Shown here: piece after piece, positions 43,290-52,415 of the stretch | How the letters are laid out: each line of letters opens with the position of its first letter | Numbering within the stretch: position 1 is the stretch's first letter | Source of the DNA: Nioella halotolerans | Lineage (GTDB): Bacteria > Pseudomonadota > Alphaproteobacteria > Rhodobacterales > Rhodobacteraceae | Length of the DNA: 64,000 bases | NCBI GenBank assembly: GCA_003428585.1 | Contig: QVQC01000053.1 | Span: 120,741 to 184,740 of the forward strand | Direction: 5' to 3' | Program-made: the position numbers and the translations under genes | Notes under the pieces: generated by a model | Database searches by the model: none | What the model saw: only the letters and a program-made list of their open reading frames with translations | What the model was told of the DNA's origin: nothing

Positions 43290-43301
43290 GTCCTCGTCTC
43301 C

Positions 43302-45110
43302 TTAATAGACCCGCGCCTTGGGCGCGATCTTCTTCAGGTCGATGCCGCCGTCATCCAGCGGCGTCAGCGGGTCGAGGTGCACAGGGCGATAAGACAGATC
43401 GACCTTTTCCGTGTCGATGCGGGCAATCGTGTGCACGCGCCAATTCTTGTCGTCGCGGTCCGGGTGATCCTCGTGCGCGTGGGCACCGCGGGATTCCTTG
43501 CGCGCCTCGGCCCCGGCGATGGTGGCCAGCGCATTGGGCATCAGGTTGTCGAGTTCCAGCGTTTCCATCAGGTCGGAATTCCAGATCAGGCTTCGGTCGG
43601 TCACCTTGATGTCGCTCATCTTGCCGGCGACGCCGACCATCTTTTCCAGCCCCTCGGCCAGCGTCTTGTCGGTGCGGAATACGGCGGCATCCTGTTGCAT
43701 GGTGCGCTGCATCTCGTCACGCAGCTCCGCCGTCGGGACGGCACCATTGGCATATCGCATCCCGTCGAAGCGGCCGATGGCCTTGTCGACCGAGGCCTGG
43801 TTCAGGGTCGGGTTCGCTTCTTCCGGGTCCACCACCTCGCCGGCCTTGATCGCGGCGGCGCGGCCGAACACGACAAGGTCGATCAGCGAGTTGGACCCGA
43901 GCCGGTTGGCGCCGTGCACGGAGGCGCAGCTTGCCTCGCCCACAGCCATCAGGCCGGGCACCACGGCATCGGGGTCTTTCGCGTTGGGGTTCAGAACCTC
44001 GCCCCAGTAATTGGTGGGGATGCCGCCCATGTTGTAATGCACGGTCGGCAGGACCGGAATCGCCTCCTTGGTGACATCGACACCTGCGAAGATGCGCGCG
44101 CTTTCCGAGATGCCGGGCAGGCGCAGGTTCAGCGTTTCCGGAGGCAGGTGGTTGAGGTGGAGGTGAATGTGGTCCTTGTTGGGGCCGACGCCGCGCCCCT
44201 CCCGGATTTCCATCGTCATGCAGCGGCTGACCACGTCGCGGCTGGCCAGATCCTTGTAGGTCGGCGCGTAGCGTTCCATGAAGCGCTCGCCTTCCGAGTT
44301 GGTCAGGTAGCCACCCTCGCCGCGCGCGCCCTCGGTGATCAGGCAACCGGCGCCATAGATGCCGGTGGGGTGGAACTGCACGAATTCCATATCCTGCAGC
44401 GGCAGGCCCGCGCGGGCCACCATGCCGCCACCGTCACCGGTGCAGGTATGCGCCGAGGTGGCGGAGAAATAGGCGCGGCCGTAACCGCCGGTCGCCAGCA
44501 CCACCATCTTGGCGGAAAAGACGTGCAGCGACCCGTCGTCAAGCTTCCACGCCACGACGCCCTGACACTGGCCATCCTCGGACATGATCAGGTCGGTGGC
44601 GAAATACTCGATATAGAATTCCGCGTTGTTCTTCAGCGATTGGCCATAAAGCGTGTGCAGGATCGCGTGGCCGGTGCGGTCGGCGGCGGCGCAGGTGCGC
44701 TGCACGGGGGGGCCTTCACCGAATTCGGTGGTGTGGCCGCCGAACGGGCGCTGGTAGATCTTGCCGTCCTCGGTGCGGCTGAAGGGCACGCCGTAATGTT
44801 CCAACTCGTAGACCGCCTTGGGCGCTTCACGGGCGAGGTATTCCATCGCATCGGTATCGCCCAGCCAGTCCGACCCCTTGACGGTGTCATACATGTGCCA
44901 CTGCCAATTGTCGGGGCCCATGTTGGACAGCGACGCGGCGATGCCGCCCTGTGCCGCCACGGTGTGGCTGCGGGTCGGGAACACCTTGGAAATGCAGGCG
45001 GTCTTGAGGCCCTGTTCGGCCATGCCGAGGGTCGCGCGCAGCCCGGAACCGCCGGCGCCGACAACCACGACGTCATAGGAATGGTGATTGAGTTCGTAGG
45101 ACTCTGTCAT
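43302..45110 (-). CDS. sdhA: Succinate dehydrogenase flavoprotein subunit
   Basis: The 602-residue flavoprotein that oxidises succinate to fumarate. The FAD dinucleotide motif [15 protein letters not shown] is near residue 15, the covalent flavin histidine is H49 in [11 protein letters not shown], and the active-site region has [20 protein letters not shown] with HLNHLP. The length matches the family (~600). It lies 24 nt after sdhD and 12 nt before sdhB. Confidence 0.98.
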   Translation of the reverse strand: MTESYELNHHSYDVVVVGAGGSGLRATLGMAEQGLKTACISKVFPTRSHTVAAQGGIAASLSNMGPDNWQWHMYDTVKGSDWLGDTDAMEYLAREAPKAVYELEHYGVPFSRTEDGKIYQRPFGGHTTEFGEGPPVQRTCAAADRTGHAILHTLYGQSLKNNAEFYIEYFATDLIMSEDGQCQGVVAWKLDDGSLHVFSAKMVVLATGGYGRAYFSATSAHTCTGDGGGMVARAGLPLQDMEFVQFHPTGIYGAGCLITEGARGEGGYLTNSEGERFMERYAPTYKDLASRDVVSRCMTMEIREGRGVGPNKDHIHLHLNHLPPETLNLRLPGISESARIFAGVDVTKEAIPVLPTVHYNMGGIPTNYWGEVLNPNAKDPDAVVPGLMAVGEASCASVHGANRLGSNSLIDLVVFGRAAAIKAGEVVDPEEANPTLNQASVDKAIGRFDGMRYANGAVPTAELRDEMQRTMQQDAAVFRTDKTLAEGLEKMVGVAGKMSDIKVTDRSLIWNSDLMETLELDNLMPNALATIAGAEARKESRGAHAHEDHPDRDDKNWRVHTIARIDTEKVDLSYRPVHLDPLTPLDDGGIDLKKIAPKARVY

Positions 45111-45134
45111 CTGTCTTGGTCTCCTGTCCCTGGC

Positions 45135-45506
45135 TTACAGGGCGATCTGGGCGAGCGATACGAGGCCGAGCGCCATCAGTCCGTAGCTGAGGCAGGCCAT
45201 GACGATGATGGCGACCTTGCGTCCCAGCCCTTGCATGTAATCCTCGATCACCACCTGCACACCCAGCCGGAAGTGATAGAAGCCGACGATCAGCATCAGC
45301 GCGGCGGAGACCGCCGGGAAAGGCCGCGCGAGGGCAGCCTGCACTTCTGCATACGGTTCACCCAGCAGGGGCCCGAAGCTGAACAGGAAGATCGGCACGA
45401 TCACCAGCAGCGCCACCGAGGTAACGGTCGCTTTCCAGAAGTGATCGGTGCCCGAGCGGGCCGAGCCGAGGCCGATCACGCGTTTGCGGTCAGTCATGAG
45501 TGACAT
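45135..45506 (-). CDS. sdhD: Succinate dehydrogenase membrane anchor subunit
   Basis: A 123-residue membrane protein with three hydrophobic helices. The heme/quinone helix carries GFYHFRLGVQVVIEDYM, the conserved His ... Asp-Tyr pattern of SdhD. It anchors complex II and helps bind heme b and ubiquinone. The start may be MSLMTDR or the ATG three codons later. It lies 13 nt after sdhC. Confidence 0.94.
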   Translation of the reverse strand: MSLMTDRKRVIGLGSARSGTDHFWKATVTSVALLVIVPIFLFSFGPLLGEPYAEVQAALARPFPAVSAALMLIVGFYHFRLGVQVVIEDYMQGLGRKVAIIVMACLSYGLMALGLVSLAQIAL

Positions 45507-45519
45507 GGATCAACCCCCG

Positions 45520-45906
45520 TCAGATGATTGCGATGATGGTCAGGAAGGTCAGCGCAGGCGCCCCGATGAGCATGCCCCAGCCCATCTTGTCGCTGTCATC
45601 GGGATCAAGGCCATAGCCCATGTCCCACACGAGGTGCCGCACCCCGGCCAGCGTGTGATACCACAGCGCCAGCACGGACAGGGTCAGGATCACGTCGCCG
45701 ACAAACGAGGTCAGCAGACCATCGACCACGGCGAAATACGGCTCTGACGTGGCCGCAGCCATCAGCCACCAGACGACAAGGACGGCGCCCCCCAGAAGCG
45801 CGATGCCGGTGATCCGGTTCAGGATCGACGTCATGGAGTTGAGCTGCGGCCGGTAGACTTGCAGGTGGGGGGACAGCGGCCGGTTGCCCCGGTTCACGTC
45901 AGCCAT
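45520..45906 (-). CDS. sdhC: Succinate dehydrogenase cytochrome b556 subunit
   Basis: A 128-residue three-helix membrane protein. It opens NRGNRPLSPHLQVYRPQLNSMTSILNR-like sequence, the SdhC signature ending in the Ser/Arg quinone pocket, and has the heme ligand region LWYHTLAGVRHLVWD. The start MADVNRG is preferred to the ATG three codons upstream because it matches relatives. It is the first gene of the sdh operon, and two GTGATCAC palindromes lie about 145-175 nt upstream. Confidence 0.95.
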   Translation of the reverse strand: MADVNRGNRPLSPHLQVYRPQLNSMTSILNRITGIALLGGAVLVVWWLMAAATSEPYFAVVDGLLTSFVGDVILTLSVLALWYHTLAGVRHLVWDMGYGLDPDDSDKMGWGMLIGAPALTFLTIIAII

Positions 45907-46047
45907 GGCGAACACCCTCTCAGGTTCATGCTAGGTGATATTGTCATCCCACATGAATAACGCGTTTTTCAAAGGAGTCACGGGGGCGCGGACCGATCGG
46001 GCCGGAAAAATGCATGAATTCCGGGTCGAAACGCCGCGGCCACCGGT

Positions 46048-46082
46048 TTCGTGATCACAAGATTTCTTTGCGTGATCACAAA
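46048..46082 (-). promoter_or_regulatory. Paired GTGATCAC operators upstream of sdhC
   Basis: Two perfect 8-bp palindromes GTGATCAC at 46051-46058 and 46072-46079, exactly 21 bp apart, each flanked by CGTGATCACAA. The same pair at the same spacing occurs upstream of sucC, and a single extended copy occurs upstream of lpd. The second copy overlaps the stop region of the upstream membrane-protein gene. Confidence 0.65.
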
Positions 46083-46486
46083 AATGAAATTGCGTATCCA
46101 ACAATGATGACCAAGAGCAGCACCAGCGAGACCCGCCATGGGGTGTGAACGCCGGTATCCTTTTCAAGCCGCCGCGTGTAGACGGTGATCGGCAGGCCGA
46201 TGATCAGCCCGACCAACACCGGGCGCAGGCGCACGATCAAATTTGACTCCGGCTCGATCATGTCGGTGAACAGGAAGATCGCCACCCCCGACGCCAGCAA
46301 CGCGGCGCCGAGGTTGCGCCCATGCGCGCGCAGGATCGTTTCCACGATCTCCGGCATCGGGGTTTCGGCGTTGTGCATCATTTCCTTGTGGTAAGGCGTC
46401 GGAAGCGAGCCGAACATGTACCGCGCGGCCATGAAAATGGTGCCAAGCGCGGCAAGGTAATAAAGCGCGATGGAAAGGGGAAACAT
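46076..46486 (-). CDS. Four-helix membrane protein upstream of sdhC, function unknown
   Basis: A 136-residue hydrophobic protein with about four membrane helices (MFPLSIALYYLAALGTIFMA, GAALLASGVAIFLF, LRPVLVGLIIGLPITVY, VSLVLLLVIIVGYAISFL). A short loop carries TPYHKEMMHNAETPMPEIVE. I do not recognise a named family. It points the same way as the sdh operon but is separated from sdhC by the operator region. A perfect 20-bp palindrome lies 18 nt upstream of its ATG, suggesting control by a dimeric repressor. Confidence 0.7.
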   Translation of the reverse strand: MFPLSIALYYLAALGTIFMAARYMFGSLPTPYHKEMMHNAETPMPEIVETILRAHGRNLGAALLASGVAIFLFTDMIEPESNLIVRLRPVLVGLIIGLPITVYTRRLEKDTGVHTPWRVSLVLLLVIIVGYAISFL

Positions 46487-46503
46487 GATCTGCCTTGTTC
46501 GTT

Positions 46504-46523
46504 ACCTGTCTTTTTAGACAGGT
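46504..46523 (-). promoter_or_regulatory. Palindromic operator candidate ACCTGTCT-N4-AGACAGGT
   Basis: ACCTGTCT (46504-46511) and AGACAGGT (46516-46523) are perfect inverted repeats around TTTT, 18 nt upstream of the membrane-protein ATG. The form resembles TetR-family operators. No TetR gene is in the window. The half TTTTAGACAGGT recurs exactly at 40251-40262. Confidence 0.5.
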
Positions 46524-46685
46524 TAACGGCATTTCTCAACGAATGGAATAACAATCGCGGCGCCATTGTCGCCGTCGGGAAAAAGACTGGTCGCGCGACC
46601 CCGGCCGCGATTCGGGAAATTTCCGCGCATTCGTCACATTGCTGCCCGAATTGGCCGACTGGCGCGGCGCGGATGGCGCATCCGC

Positions 46686-47717
46686 TCAGACCGGGACCAG
46701 TGCCCAGTGGTCGAGATCGAGCAGCACCTCGGGCAGGTATTTGCCCGCGTCATCGCGCAATCTTCCCGGCACGCCGCCTTTCGTCGCCACCAGCCGAAGG
46801 CGCAGCGCACCAACGCCGGGCGCGGGCGTCTCGGCCTTGTCCAGAACCTCGCTCCATGCCGTGACAGTATCGCCCGCGAAGCAGGGATTGGCATGCGCAC
46901 CGCCGTTCAGCCCAGCAATCAGTTGCGCATTGGCCAGCCCGTTGAAGGACAGCGCCCGCGCCATGCTGATCACATGCCCGCCATAGATCAGCCGCCGCCC
47001 GTCGGGGCGCAGCGTCGCATCGAAATGCACCTTGGCCGTGTTCTGCCAGAGGCGGGTGGCCATCATGTGTTCGGCTTCCTCGACGGTGACACCGTCCACG
47101 TGGTCGATGATCTCGCCGATCTCGTAGTCGTCAAGGCGATGCGGCTCCCCGGCAAGGGCAAAATCGTAGCCGGTGAAATCAAGGCCCTGCGGCATCACCA
47201 GCTTCTCGGGCGCCACCACCCTGGCCAGATCGGGGATGACCGGTTCGGGCGCGGGCGCATCCGGGTCGGCCTTGCGCACCATGACCCAGCGCACATACTC
47301 CAACAGCGTCTCGCCACGCTGGTTCAGGCCGCGCGTGCGTACCCAGACCACCCCGGTCTTGCCGTTGGAGTTCTCCTTGAGGCCGATCACCTCGCTTTCG
47401 GCAGTGATCGTATCACCGGGCCAGAGCGGCGTCAGCCAGCGCCCCTCCGCATAGCCCAGATTGGCAACGGCATTGAGGCTGATATCGGGGACCGTCTTGC
47501 CGAATACCGTGTGAAAGGTGATCAGATCGTCAAGCGGACTGACCGGAAACCCGCAGGACTGCGCGAACGCATCCGAGGAATGCAGCGCGTGGCGCGCCGG
47601 GTAAAGCGTGTGATAGAGCGCCCGTTCCCCCCCCGACACGCTGCGCGGTACGGCGTGACGGATGGTTTCGCCGAGGCGATACGCCTCGAAGAAACGGCCC
47701 GGATTGGTCTTGGCCAT
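46686..47717 (-). CDS. mch: Mesaconyl-C1-CoA hydratase (beta-methylmalyl-CoA dehydratase), MaoC family
   Basis: A 343-residue protein with two hot-dog (MaoC-like) halves. The N-terminal half has HALHSSDAFAQSCGFPVSPLDD and WPGDTITAESEVI. The C-terminal half has EHMMATRLWQNTAKVHFDAT and YGGHVISMARALSFNG. In the ethylmalonyl-CoA pathway Mch hydrates mesaconyl-CoA to beta-methylmalyl-CoA, and 343 residues is the length I recall for the Rhodobacter enzyme. The start MAKTNPGRFFE has AGAAAGG upstream. It is the last gene of the mcl2 / NnrU-like / mch unit. Confidence 0.93.
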   Translation of the reverse strand: MAKTNPGRFFEAYRLGETIRHAVPRSVSGGERALYHTLYPARHALHSSDAFAQSCGFPVSPLDDLITFHTVFGKTVPDISLNAVANLGYAEGRWLTPLWPGDTITAESEVIGLKENSNGKTGVVWVRTRGLNQRGETLLEYVRWVMVRKADPDAPAPEPVIPDLARVVAPEKLVMPQGLDFTGYDFALAGEPHRLDDYEIGEIIDHVDGVTVEEAEHMMATRLWQNTAKVHFDATLRPDGRRLIYGGHVISMARALSFNGLANAQLIAGLNGGAHANPCFAGDTVTAWSEVLDKAETPAPGVGALRLRLVATKGGVPGRLRDDAGKYLPEVLLDLDHWALVPV

Positions 47718-47740
47718 GATCTGCCTTTCTCGTTCAGGGG

Positions 47741-48292
47741 TCAGCCGAAGGGCCAGTAGCCCAGCCAGGCATGGATATAGCCGATCACCGCCAGCAGGAT
47801 GACCGAGGCGACGGCGAACATGCCGTCCTTGGCCCATGTGCCGGGCGCGTCGGGTTGCCAGCGCGGTTCAGCGCGGTTGATCGCGATCATCTCGATCAGG
47901 GCCCAGAAAAACAGCCCGCCGAACAGCACGATAGAAGCGAGGTCGCCATTGACCAGAAGGTGTGCGACCGCCCAAAGCCCAAAGCCGGTCAGCATCGGGT
48001 GGCGCCAAGTGTTCAGCAGGCGGCCCTTGCGGGGGGCGGGGCTCATCATGAAGATCGCGATGAGGATCAGCAGGTTGTTGACATGCACCCCCCAAGACGG
48101 CGGGAACCAGACGAAGATGCCCGGTGCACCGCGATAGCCGATCACCATCAGCACGATGGAGGCGACGATCAGGAGGGCGACAATCCCCTTGCCCTTGTCG
48201 CCCATGGTGGCGCGCGCATCCGGTGCGATGCGTTTGAAAAGATGGGCCCCGGCCCAAAGCGCGATACCGAGGATCATGAGGGTGAAATGCAT
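47741..48292 (-). CDS. NnrU family membrane protein
   Basis: A 183-residue polytopic protein of the NnrU group. It opens MHFTLMILGIALWAGAHLFKRIAP and has RHPMLTGFGLWAVAHLLVNGDLASIVLFGG, the family core. About five or six membrane helices are present. NnrU was linked genetically to nitrite/NO reduction, and related isoprenoid-modifying proteins (15-cis-zeta-carotene isomerase) share the fold. Here it sits between mcl2 and mch, 36 and 23 nt away, so it is co-transcribed with ethylmalonyl-CoA pathway genes. Its role there is unknown. Confidence 0.87.
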   Translation of the reverse strand: MHFTLMILGIALWAGAHLFKRIAPDARATMGDKGKGIVALLIVASIVLMVIGYRGAPGIFVWFPPSWGVHVNNLLILIAIFMMSPAPRKGRLLNTWRHPMLTGFGLWAVAHLLVNGDLASIVLFGGLFFWALIEMIAINRAEPRWQPDAPGTWAKDGMFAVASVILLAVIGYIHAWLGYWPFG

Positions 48293-48328
48293 CTGCGTGG
48301 CTCCCGCTGGCTGGCTCTGCGTGCGACG

Positions 48329-49186
48329 TCAGCCCGCCCCGATCGCGGCGATGGCCTCCGCCTTGGCCAAGGTGGCCCGCGCGGTGGCGACATGCAAGTT
48401 CTCTACGATCTTGCCATCGACCACGGCGACCCCCTGCCCGCCTGCCTCGACCGCCTCGAAGGCGGCGATCTGGCGGTGGGCGAGGTCGATTTCCGCCTCA
48501 GACGGCGCGAATTCCGTGTTGGCGATCTCGATCTGGGCGGGGTGGATCAGCGTCTTGCCGTCGAACCCCATGTCGCGGCCCTGCGCGCATTCGGCGCGCA
48601 GCCCCTCGTCATCCTTGAAGGCGTTGTAAACGCCATCGACGGCGACGATCCCCTCCGCCTTCGCGGCCAGCAGGGCAAGGCCCAAACCCGTTATCAACGG
48701 CAGCCGGTCGGCGCGGAAGCGGGTGTTGAGATCCTTGGCAAGGTCATTGGTCCCCATCACGAAGCCCTGCATCCGCGGATGCGCGGCGATCTCGGCGGCG
48801 TTCAGCATGCCGCGCGGTGTTTCCATCATCGCCCAGATGGGCTTGTCGCCGACGAGGGCGGCCAGCGCCGCCACCTGCGCGGCGCTTTCCACCTTGGGCA
48901 GCAGCACCGCGTCGCAATCCATCGCGGCGGCGGCCCGGGCATCGGCGTCGCCCCACCGGGTATCCAGCCCGTTGATCCGCACGATCCGCATCCGGTGACC
49001 ATAGCCACCGGCGCCAAGCGCCTCGGCCAGCGTGGCGCGCGCCTTCTCCTTCTCCTCGACCGACACGGCATCCTCCAGATCAAAGATGATCGCGTCGACG
49101 GGTAGGGTTTTCGCCTTTTCCAGCGCCCGCTGTTTCGAGCCGGGAATATAGAGAACGGAGCGGTAGGCGCGCGCGGTCTGGTCCAT
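48329..49186 (-). CDS. mcl2: (3S)-malyl-CoA thioesterase (Mcl2-like; HpcH/HpaI/CitE family)
   Basis: A 285-residue CitE/malyl-CoA lyase-family TIM barrel. It has YRSVLYIPGSKQRALEKA, IIFDLEDAVSVEEKEKAR, VRINGLDTRWGD, the metal-binding MMETPRGMLNAAEIAAH and GFDGKTLIHPAQI. The Mcl1 malyl-CoA lyase is about 318 residues; this shorter form next to mch matches Mcl2 of Rhodobacter sphaeroides, which hydrolyses malyl-CoA to malate. A CitE-like lyase activity remains possible. The start MDQTARAYRS follows GGACGACAG. It is the first gene of the leftward mcl2-mch unit. Confidence 0.87.
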   Translation of the reverse strand: MDQTARAYRSVLYIPGSKQRALEKAKTLPVDAIIFDLEDAVSVEEKEKARATLAEALGAGGYGHRMRIVRINGLDTRWGDADARAAAAMDCDAVLLPKVESAAQVAALAALVGDKPIWAMMETPRGMLNAAEIAAHPRMQGFVMGTNDLAKDLNTRFRADRLPLITGLGLALLAAKAEGIVAVDGVYNAFKDDEGLRAECAQGRDMGFDGKTLIHPAQIEIANTEFAPSEAEIDLAHRQIAAFEAVEAGGQGVAVVDGKIVENLHVATARATLAKAEAIAAIGAG

Positions 49187-49268
49187 GTCTGTCGTCCTTC
49201 TTCCGAGGGGTCGGCGGCACAAAACACAAACCATGCCGCGAATGCAAGTTGCTTTATGCCGCAGCGTA

Positions 49269-49285
49269 GCGAAACTTTGTTTCGC
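49269..49285. promoter_or_regulatory. Palindrome in the mcl2/exported-protein divergent promoter
   Basis: GCGAAAC-TTT-GTTTCGC is a perfect 7-bp inverted repeat with a 3-nt centre in the 244-nt divergent gap, 83 nt upstream of the mcl2 ATG. AAACTTTG resembles the start of the RamB word I recall (AAACTTTGCAAA). It is a candidate operator for acetate/short-chain acyl-CoA control. Confidence 0.4.
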
Positions 49286-49430
49286 CCTTGTGGCGCGAGC
49301 TTAACCGGATCTTGAGGAGTTCCGGGCAGGCTTTGTCCTATCCGCCACCCCGGGCGGGTTCCCCATGCGAGGCGCGGCAGGTCCGTCGCCTAGTCGCCGG
49401 GCCGGCCCGCCAGAACAGAAAGGCCGGACC

Positions 49431-49736
49431 ATGATCAAGACGTTTCTCACCGGGCTTGCCGCCCTTGGTTTTCTTGCCACCTTCGCCGAGGCGCAGACCG
49501 CCCGCGGCCTCTGCGGTGAGCGTGACCGGGTCATCGGCACGCTGAGCGGCCATTTCGGCGAAACCGCCCGCAACCGGGGCATGGGCCCATCGGGCCGGAT
49601 CATCGAGGTTTTCGCATCGGCGGACACCGGGACATGGACGATCACCGTCACCGCACCCGATGGCACGACCTGCCTTGTCGCCTCTGGCACCGGCTGGCAG
49701 GACCTTGCCCAGACCCCGCGCGGCGCACCGGCCTGA
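49431..49736 (+). CDS. Small exported protein of unknown function
   Basis: A 101-residue protein with a clear signal peptide (MIKTFLTGLAALGFLATFAEAQ, cut after AEA). The mature part of about 80 residues has two cysteines (C at GLCGERD and TTCLVAS) that could form a disulfide, and a beta-rich TWTITVTAPDG. The pattern resembles small conserved periplasmic proteins of Rhodobacterales that I cannot name. The ATG at 49431 is chosen for the signal peptide. It is divergent from mcl2 and 226 nt upstream of mdh. Confidence 0.75.
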   Translation: MIKTFLTGLAALGFLATFAEAQTARGLCGERDRVIGTLSGHFGETARNRGMGPSGRIIEVFASADTGTWTITVTAPDGTTCLVASGTGWQDLAQTPRGAPA

Positions 49737-49944
49737 CACGTCAGTGGCCACGACCATGTTCGGCACCCGCAAACGGCATACCTGTGTATACAAATTGCCG
49801 CATGGCCGGATATCCGTTTTCCCTGTTTATCAACCCCTTACGCCACAAGCCGCCGGGCGGGCCCGACGGAGGGGGCTCGCCTCACGCGCTTGGGCCTTGC
49901 GCGACTCTCGTGCGCCCGCTAGGCCACATCGCAACATTCACTGA

Positions 49945-50925
<981 letters not shown>

Positions 50926-50950
50926 TATCTTTGAGGATACCCTTCCGATC

Positions 50951-50975
50951 AAGGCAGCCTGCGGGCTGCCTTTTT
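50951..50975 (+). terminator. Intrinsic terminator after mdh
   Basis: AAGGCAGCC (50951-50959) pairs perfectly with GGCTGCCTT (50964-50972), 4-nt loop, and the stem merges into five T residues. It lies 25 nt after the mdh stop, so sucC needs its own promoter. Confidence 0.9.
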
Positions 50976-51080
50976 CATTTCCGCATCGCCACCGGTCAGC
51001 AGGGCAGGCGCAGCCTGCGCCATGCCGCGCAACCCTTAGATGATTCGACCCGCAAAACCCTTGAGAACAAAGGTATTGAA

Positions 51081-51115
51081 TTTGTGATCACACATTTTCA
51101 ACCCGTGATCACAAA
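51081..51115 (+). promoter_or_regulatory. Paired GTGATCAC operators upstream of sucC
   Basis: TTTGTGATCACACA and CCCGTGATCACAAA hold palindrome cores at 51084-51091 and 51105-51112, exactly 21 bp apart and 110-139 nt before the sucC ATG. Spacing and sequence are the same as at the sdhC promoter. Confidence 0.65.
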
Positions 51116-51221
51116 TGTAGGTTTTTTTACCGGAACGGTGACGAAACGTTGAAATCGGTTTTCTCTCCACCCCGACCTGTGCTTTGTCAGGATGGACAGT
51201 ATAGCAACACGGGACAGTTTC

Positions 51222-52415
51222 ATGAACATTCATGAATACCAGGCAAAAGCCCTGCTTCGCGACTACGGCGCCCCGGTCAGCGATGGCCGCGTCGTTCTGA
51301 AGGCAGAAGACGCAAAGAACGCTGCCGGCCAGCTAGACGGCCCGCTCTGGGTCGTCAAGGCGCAGATCCACGCCGGCGGCCGCGGCAAGGGCAGCTTCAA
51401 GGAAGCCGAAGCGGGGGAGAAGGGCGGTGTCCGCCTTGCCAAGTCCGTGGAAGAGGCCGCCGACGAGGCCAAGAAGATGCTGGGCAAGACGCTTGTCACC
51501 CACCAGACCGGCCCGGTGGGCAAGCAGGTCGGCCGCGTCTATATCGAGGACGGCTCCGACATCGACCGCGAGCTTTACCTCGCCTTCCTCGTTGACCGGT
51601 CCAGCAGCCGCATTTCCATCGTCGCCTCGACAGAGGGCGGCATGGATATCGAGGAGGTGGCCGCGACCACGCCCGAGAAGATCCTGAGCTTCTCCATCGA
51701 CCCGGTGACCGGCTTCATGCCCTACCATGGTCGCCGCGTCGCCTTCGCCCTCGGACTGGAAGGCGCGCAGGTCAAGCAATGCGTCAAGTTGCTCGGCCAG
51801 CTTTACCAAGCCTTCACCGAGAAGGACATGGAGATGCTGGAGATCAACCCGCTGATCGTGATGAATGACGGCAATCTCAAGGTTCTCGACGCCAAGCTCG
51901 GCTTCGACGGCAACGCGATCTACCGCCACCCCGATATCGGCGAGTTGCGCGACACGACCGAGGAAGACCCCAAGGAACTTCAGGCCTCCAAGTACGACCT
52001 CAACTACATCGCGCTGGATGGCGAGATCGGCTGCATGGTCAACGGCGCGGGCCTTGCCATGGCGACGATGGACATCATCAAGCTGTACGGCGCGGAACCG
52101 GCCAACTTCCTCGACGTGGGGGGCGGCGCCACCAAGGAGAAGGTGACCGAGGCGTTCAAGATCATCACCTCCGACCCGCAGGTGAAAGGCATCCTCGTCA
52201 ACATCTTCGGCGGCATCATGCGCTGCGACATCATCGCCGAGGGCGTTATCGCGGCGGTGAAGGAGGTGGGGCTGGAGGTTCCGCTGGTGGTGCGCCTTGA
52301 AGGCACCAACGTGGACAAGGGCAAGGAGATCATCCGCTCCTCCGGCCTCAACGTGATCGCGGCGGACGACCTCAAGGACGGCGCCCAGAAGATCGTGAAG
52401 GCGGTGAAAGGGTGA
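51222..52415 (+). CDS. sucC: Succinate-CoA ligase (ADP-forming) beta subunit
   Basis: The 397-residue beta subunit of succinyl-CoA synthetase, which makes ATP/GTP and succinate from succinyl-CoA. The ATP-grasp domain starts [19 protein letters not shown] and has [15 protein letters not shown]. The C-terminal domain has [29 protein letters not shown] and [10 protein letters not shown]. The ATG at 51222 is preferred to an upstream codon because MNIHEYQ is the canonical start. It overlaps the following exported-protein gene by GTGA. Confidence 0.98.
   Translation: MNIHEYQAKALLRDYGAPVSDGRVVLKAEDAKNAAGQLDGPLWVVKAQIHAGGRGKGSFKEAEAGEKGGVRLAKSVEEAADEAKKMLGKTLVTHQTGPVGKQVGRVYIEDGSDIDRELYLAFLVDRSSSRISIVASTEGGMDIEEVAATTPEKILSFSIDPVTGFMPYHGRRVAFALGLEGAQVKQCVKLLGQLYQAFTEKDMEMLEINPLIVMNDGNLKVLDAKLGFDGNAIYRHPDIGELRDTTEEDPKELQASKYDLNYIALDGEIGCMVNGAGLAMATMDIIKLYGAEPANFLDVGGGATKEKVTEAFKIITSDPQVKGILVNIFGGIMRCDIIAEGVIAAVKEVGLEVPLVVRLEGTNVDKGKEIIRSSGLNVIAADDLKDGAQKIVKAVKG

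Noticed and set aside
42834-45503. Plus-strand open frame of 889 codons
   Set aside because: It is antisense to sdhB, sdhA and sdhD. Long antisense frames are expected in high-GC DNA with strong third-position bias, and the translated sequence is Arg/Gly/His-rich without any domain.
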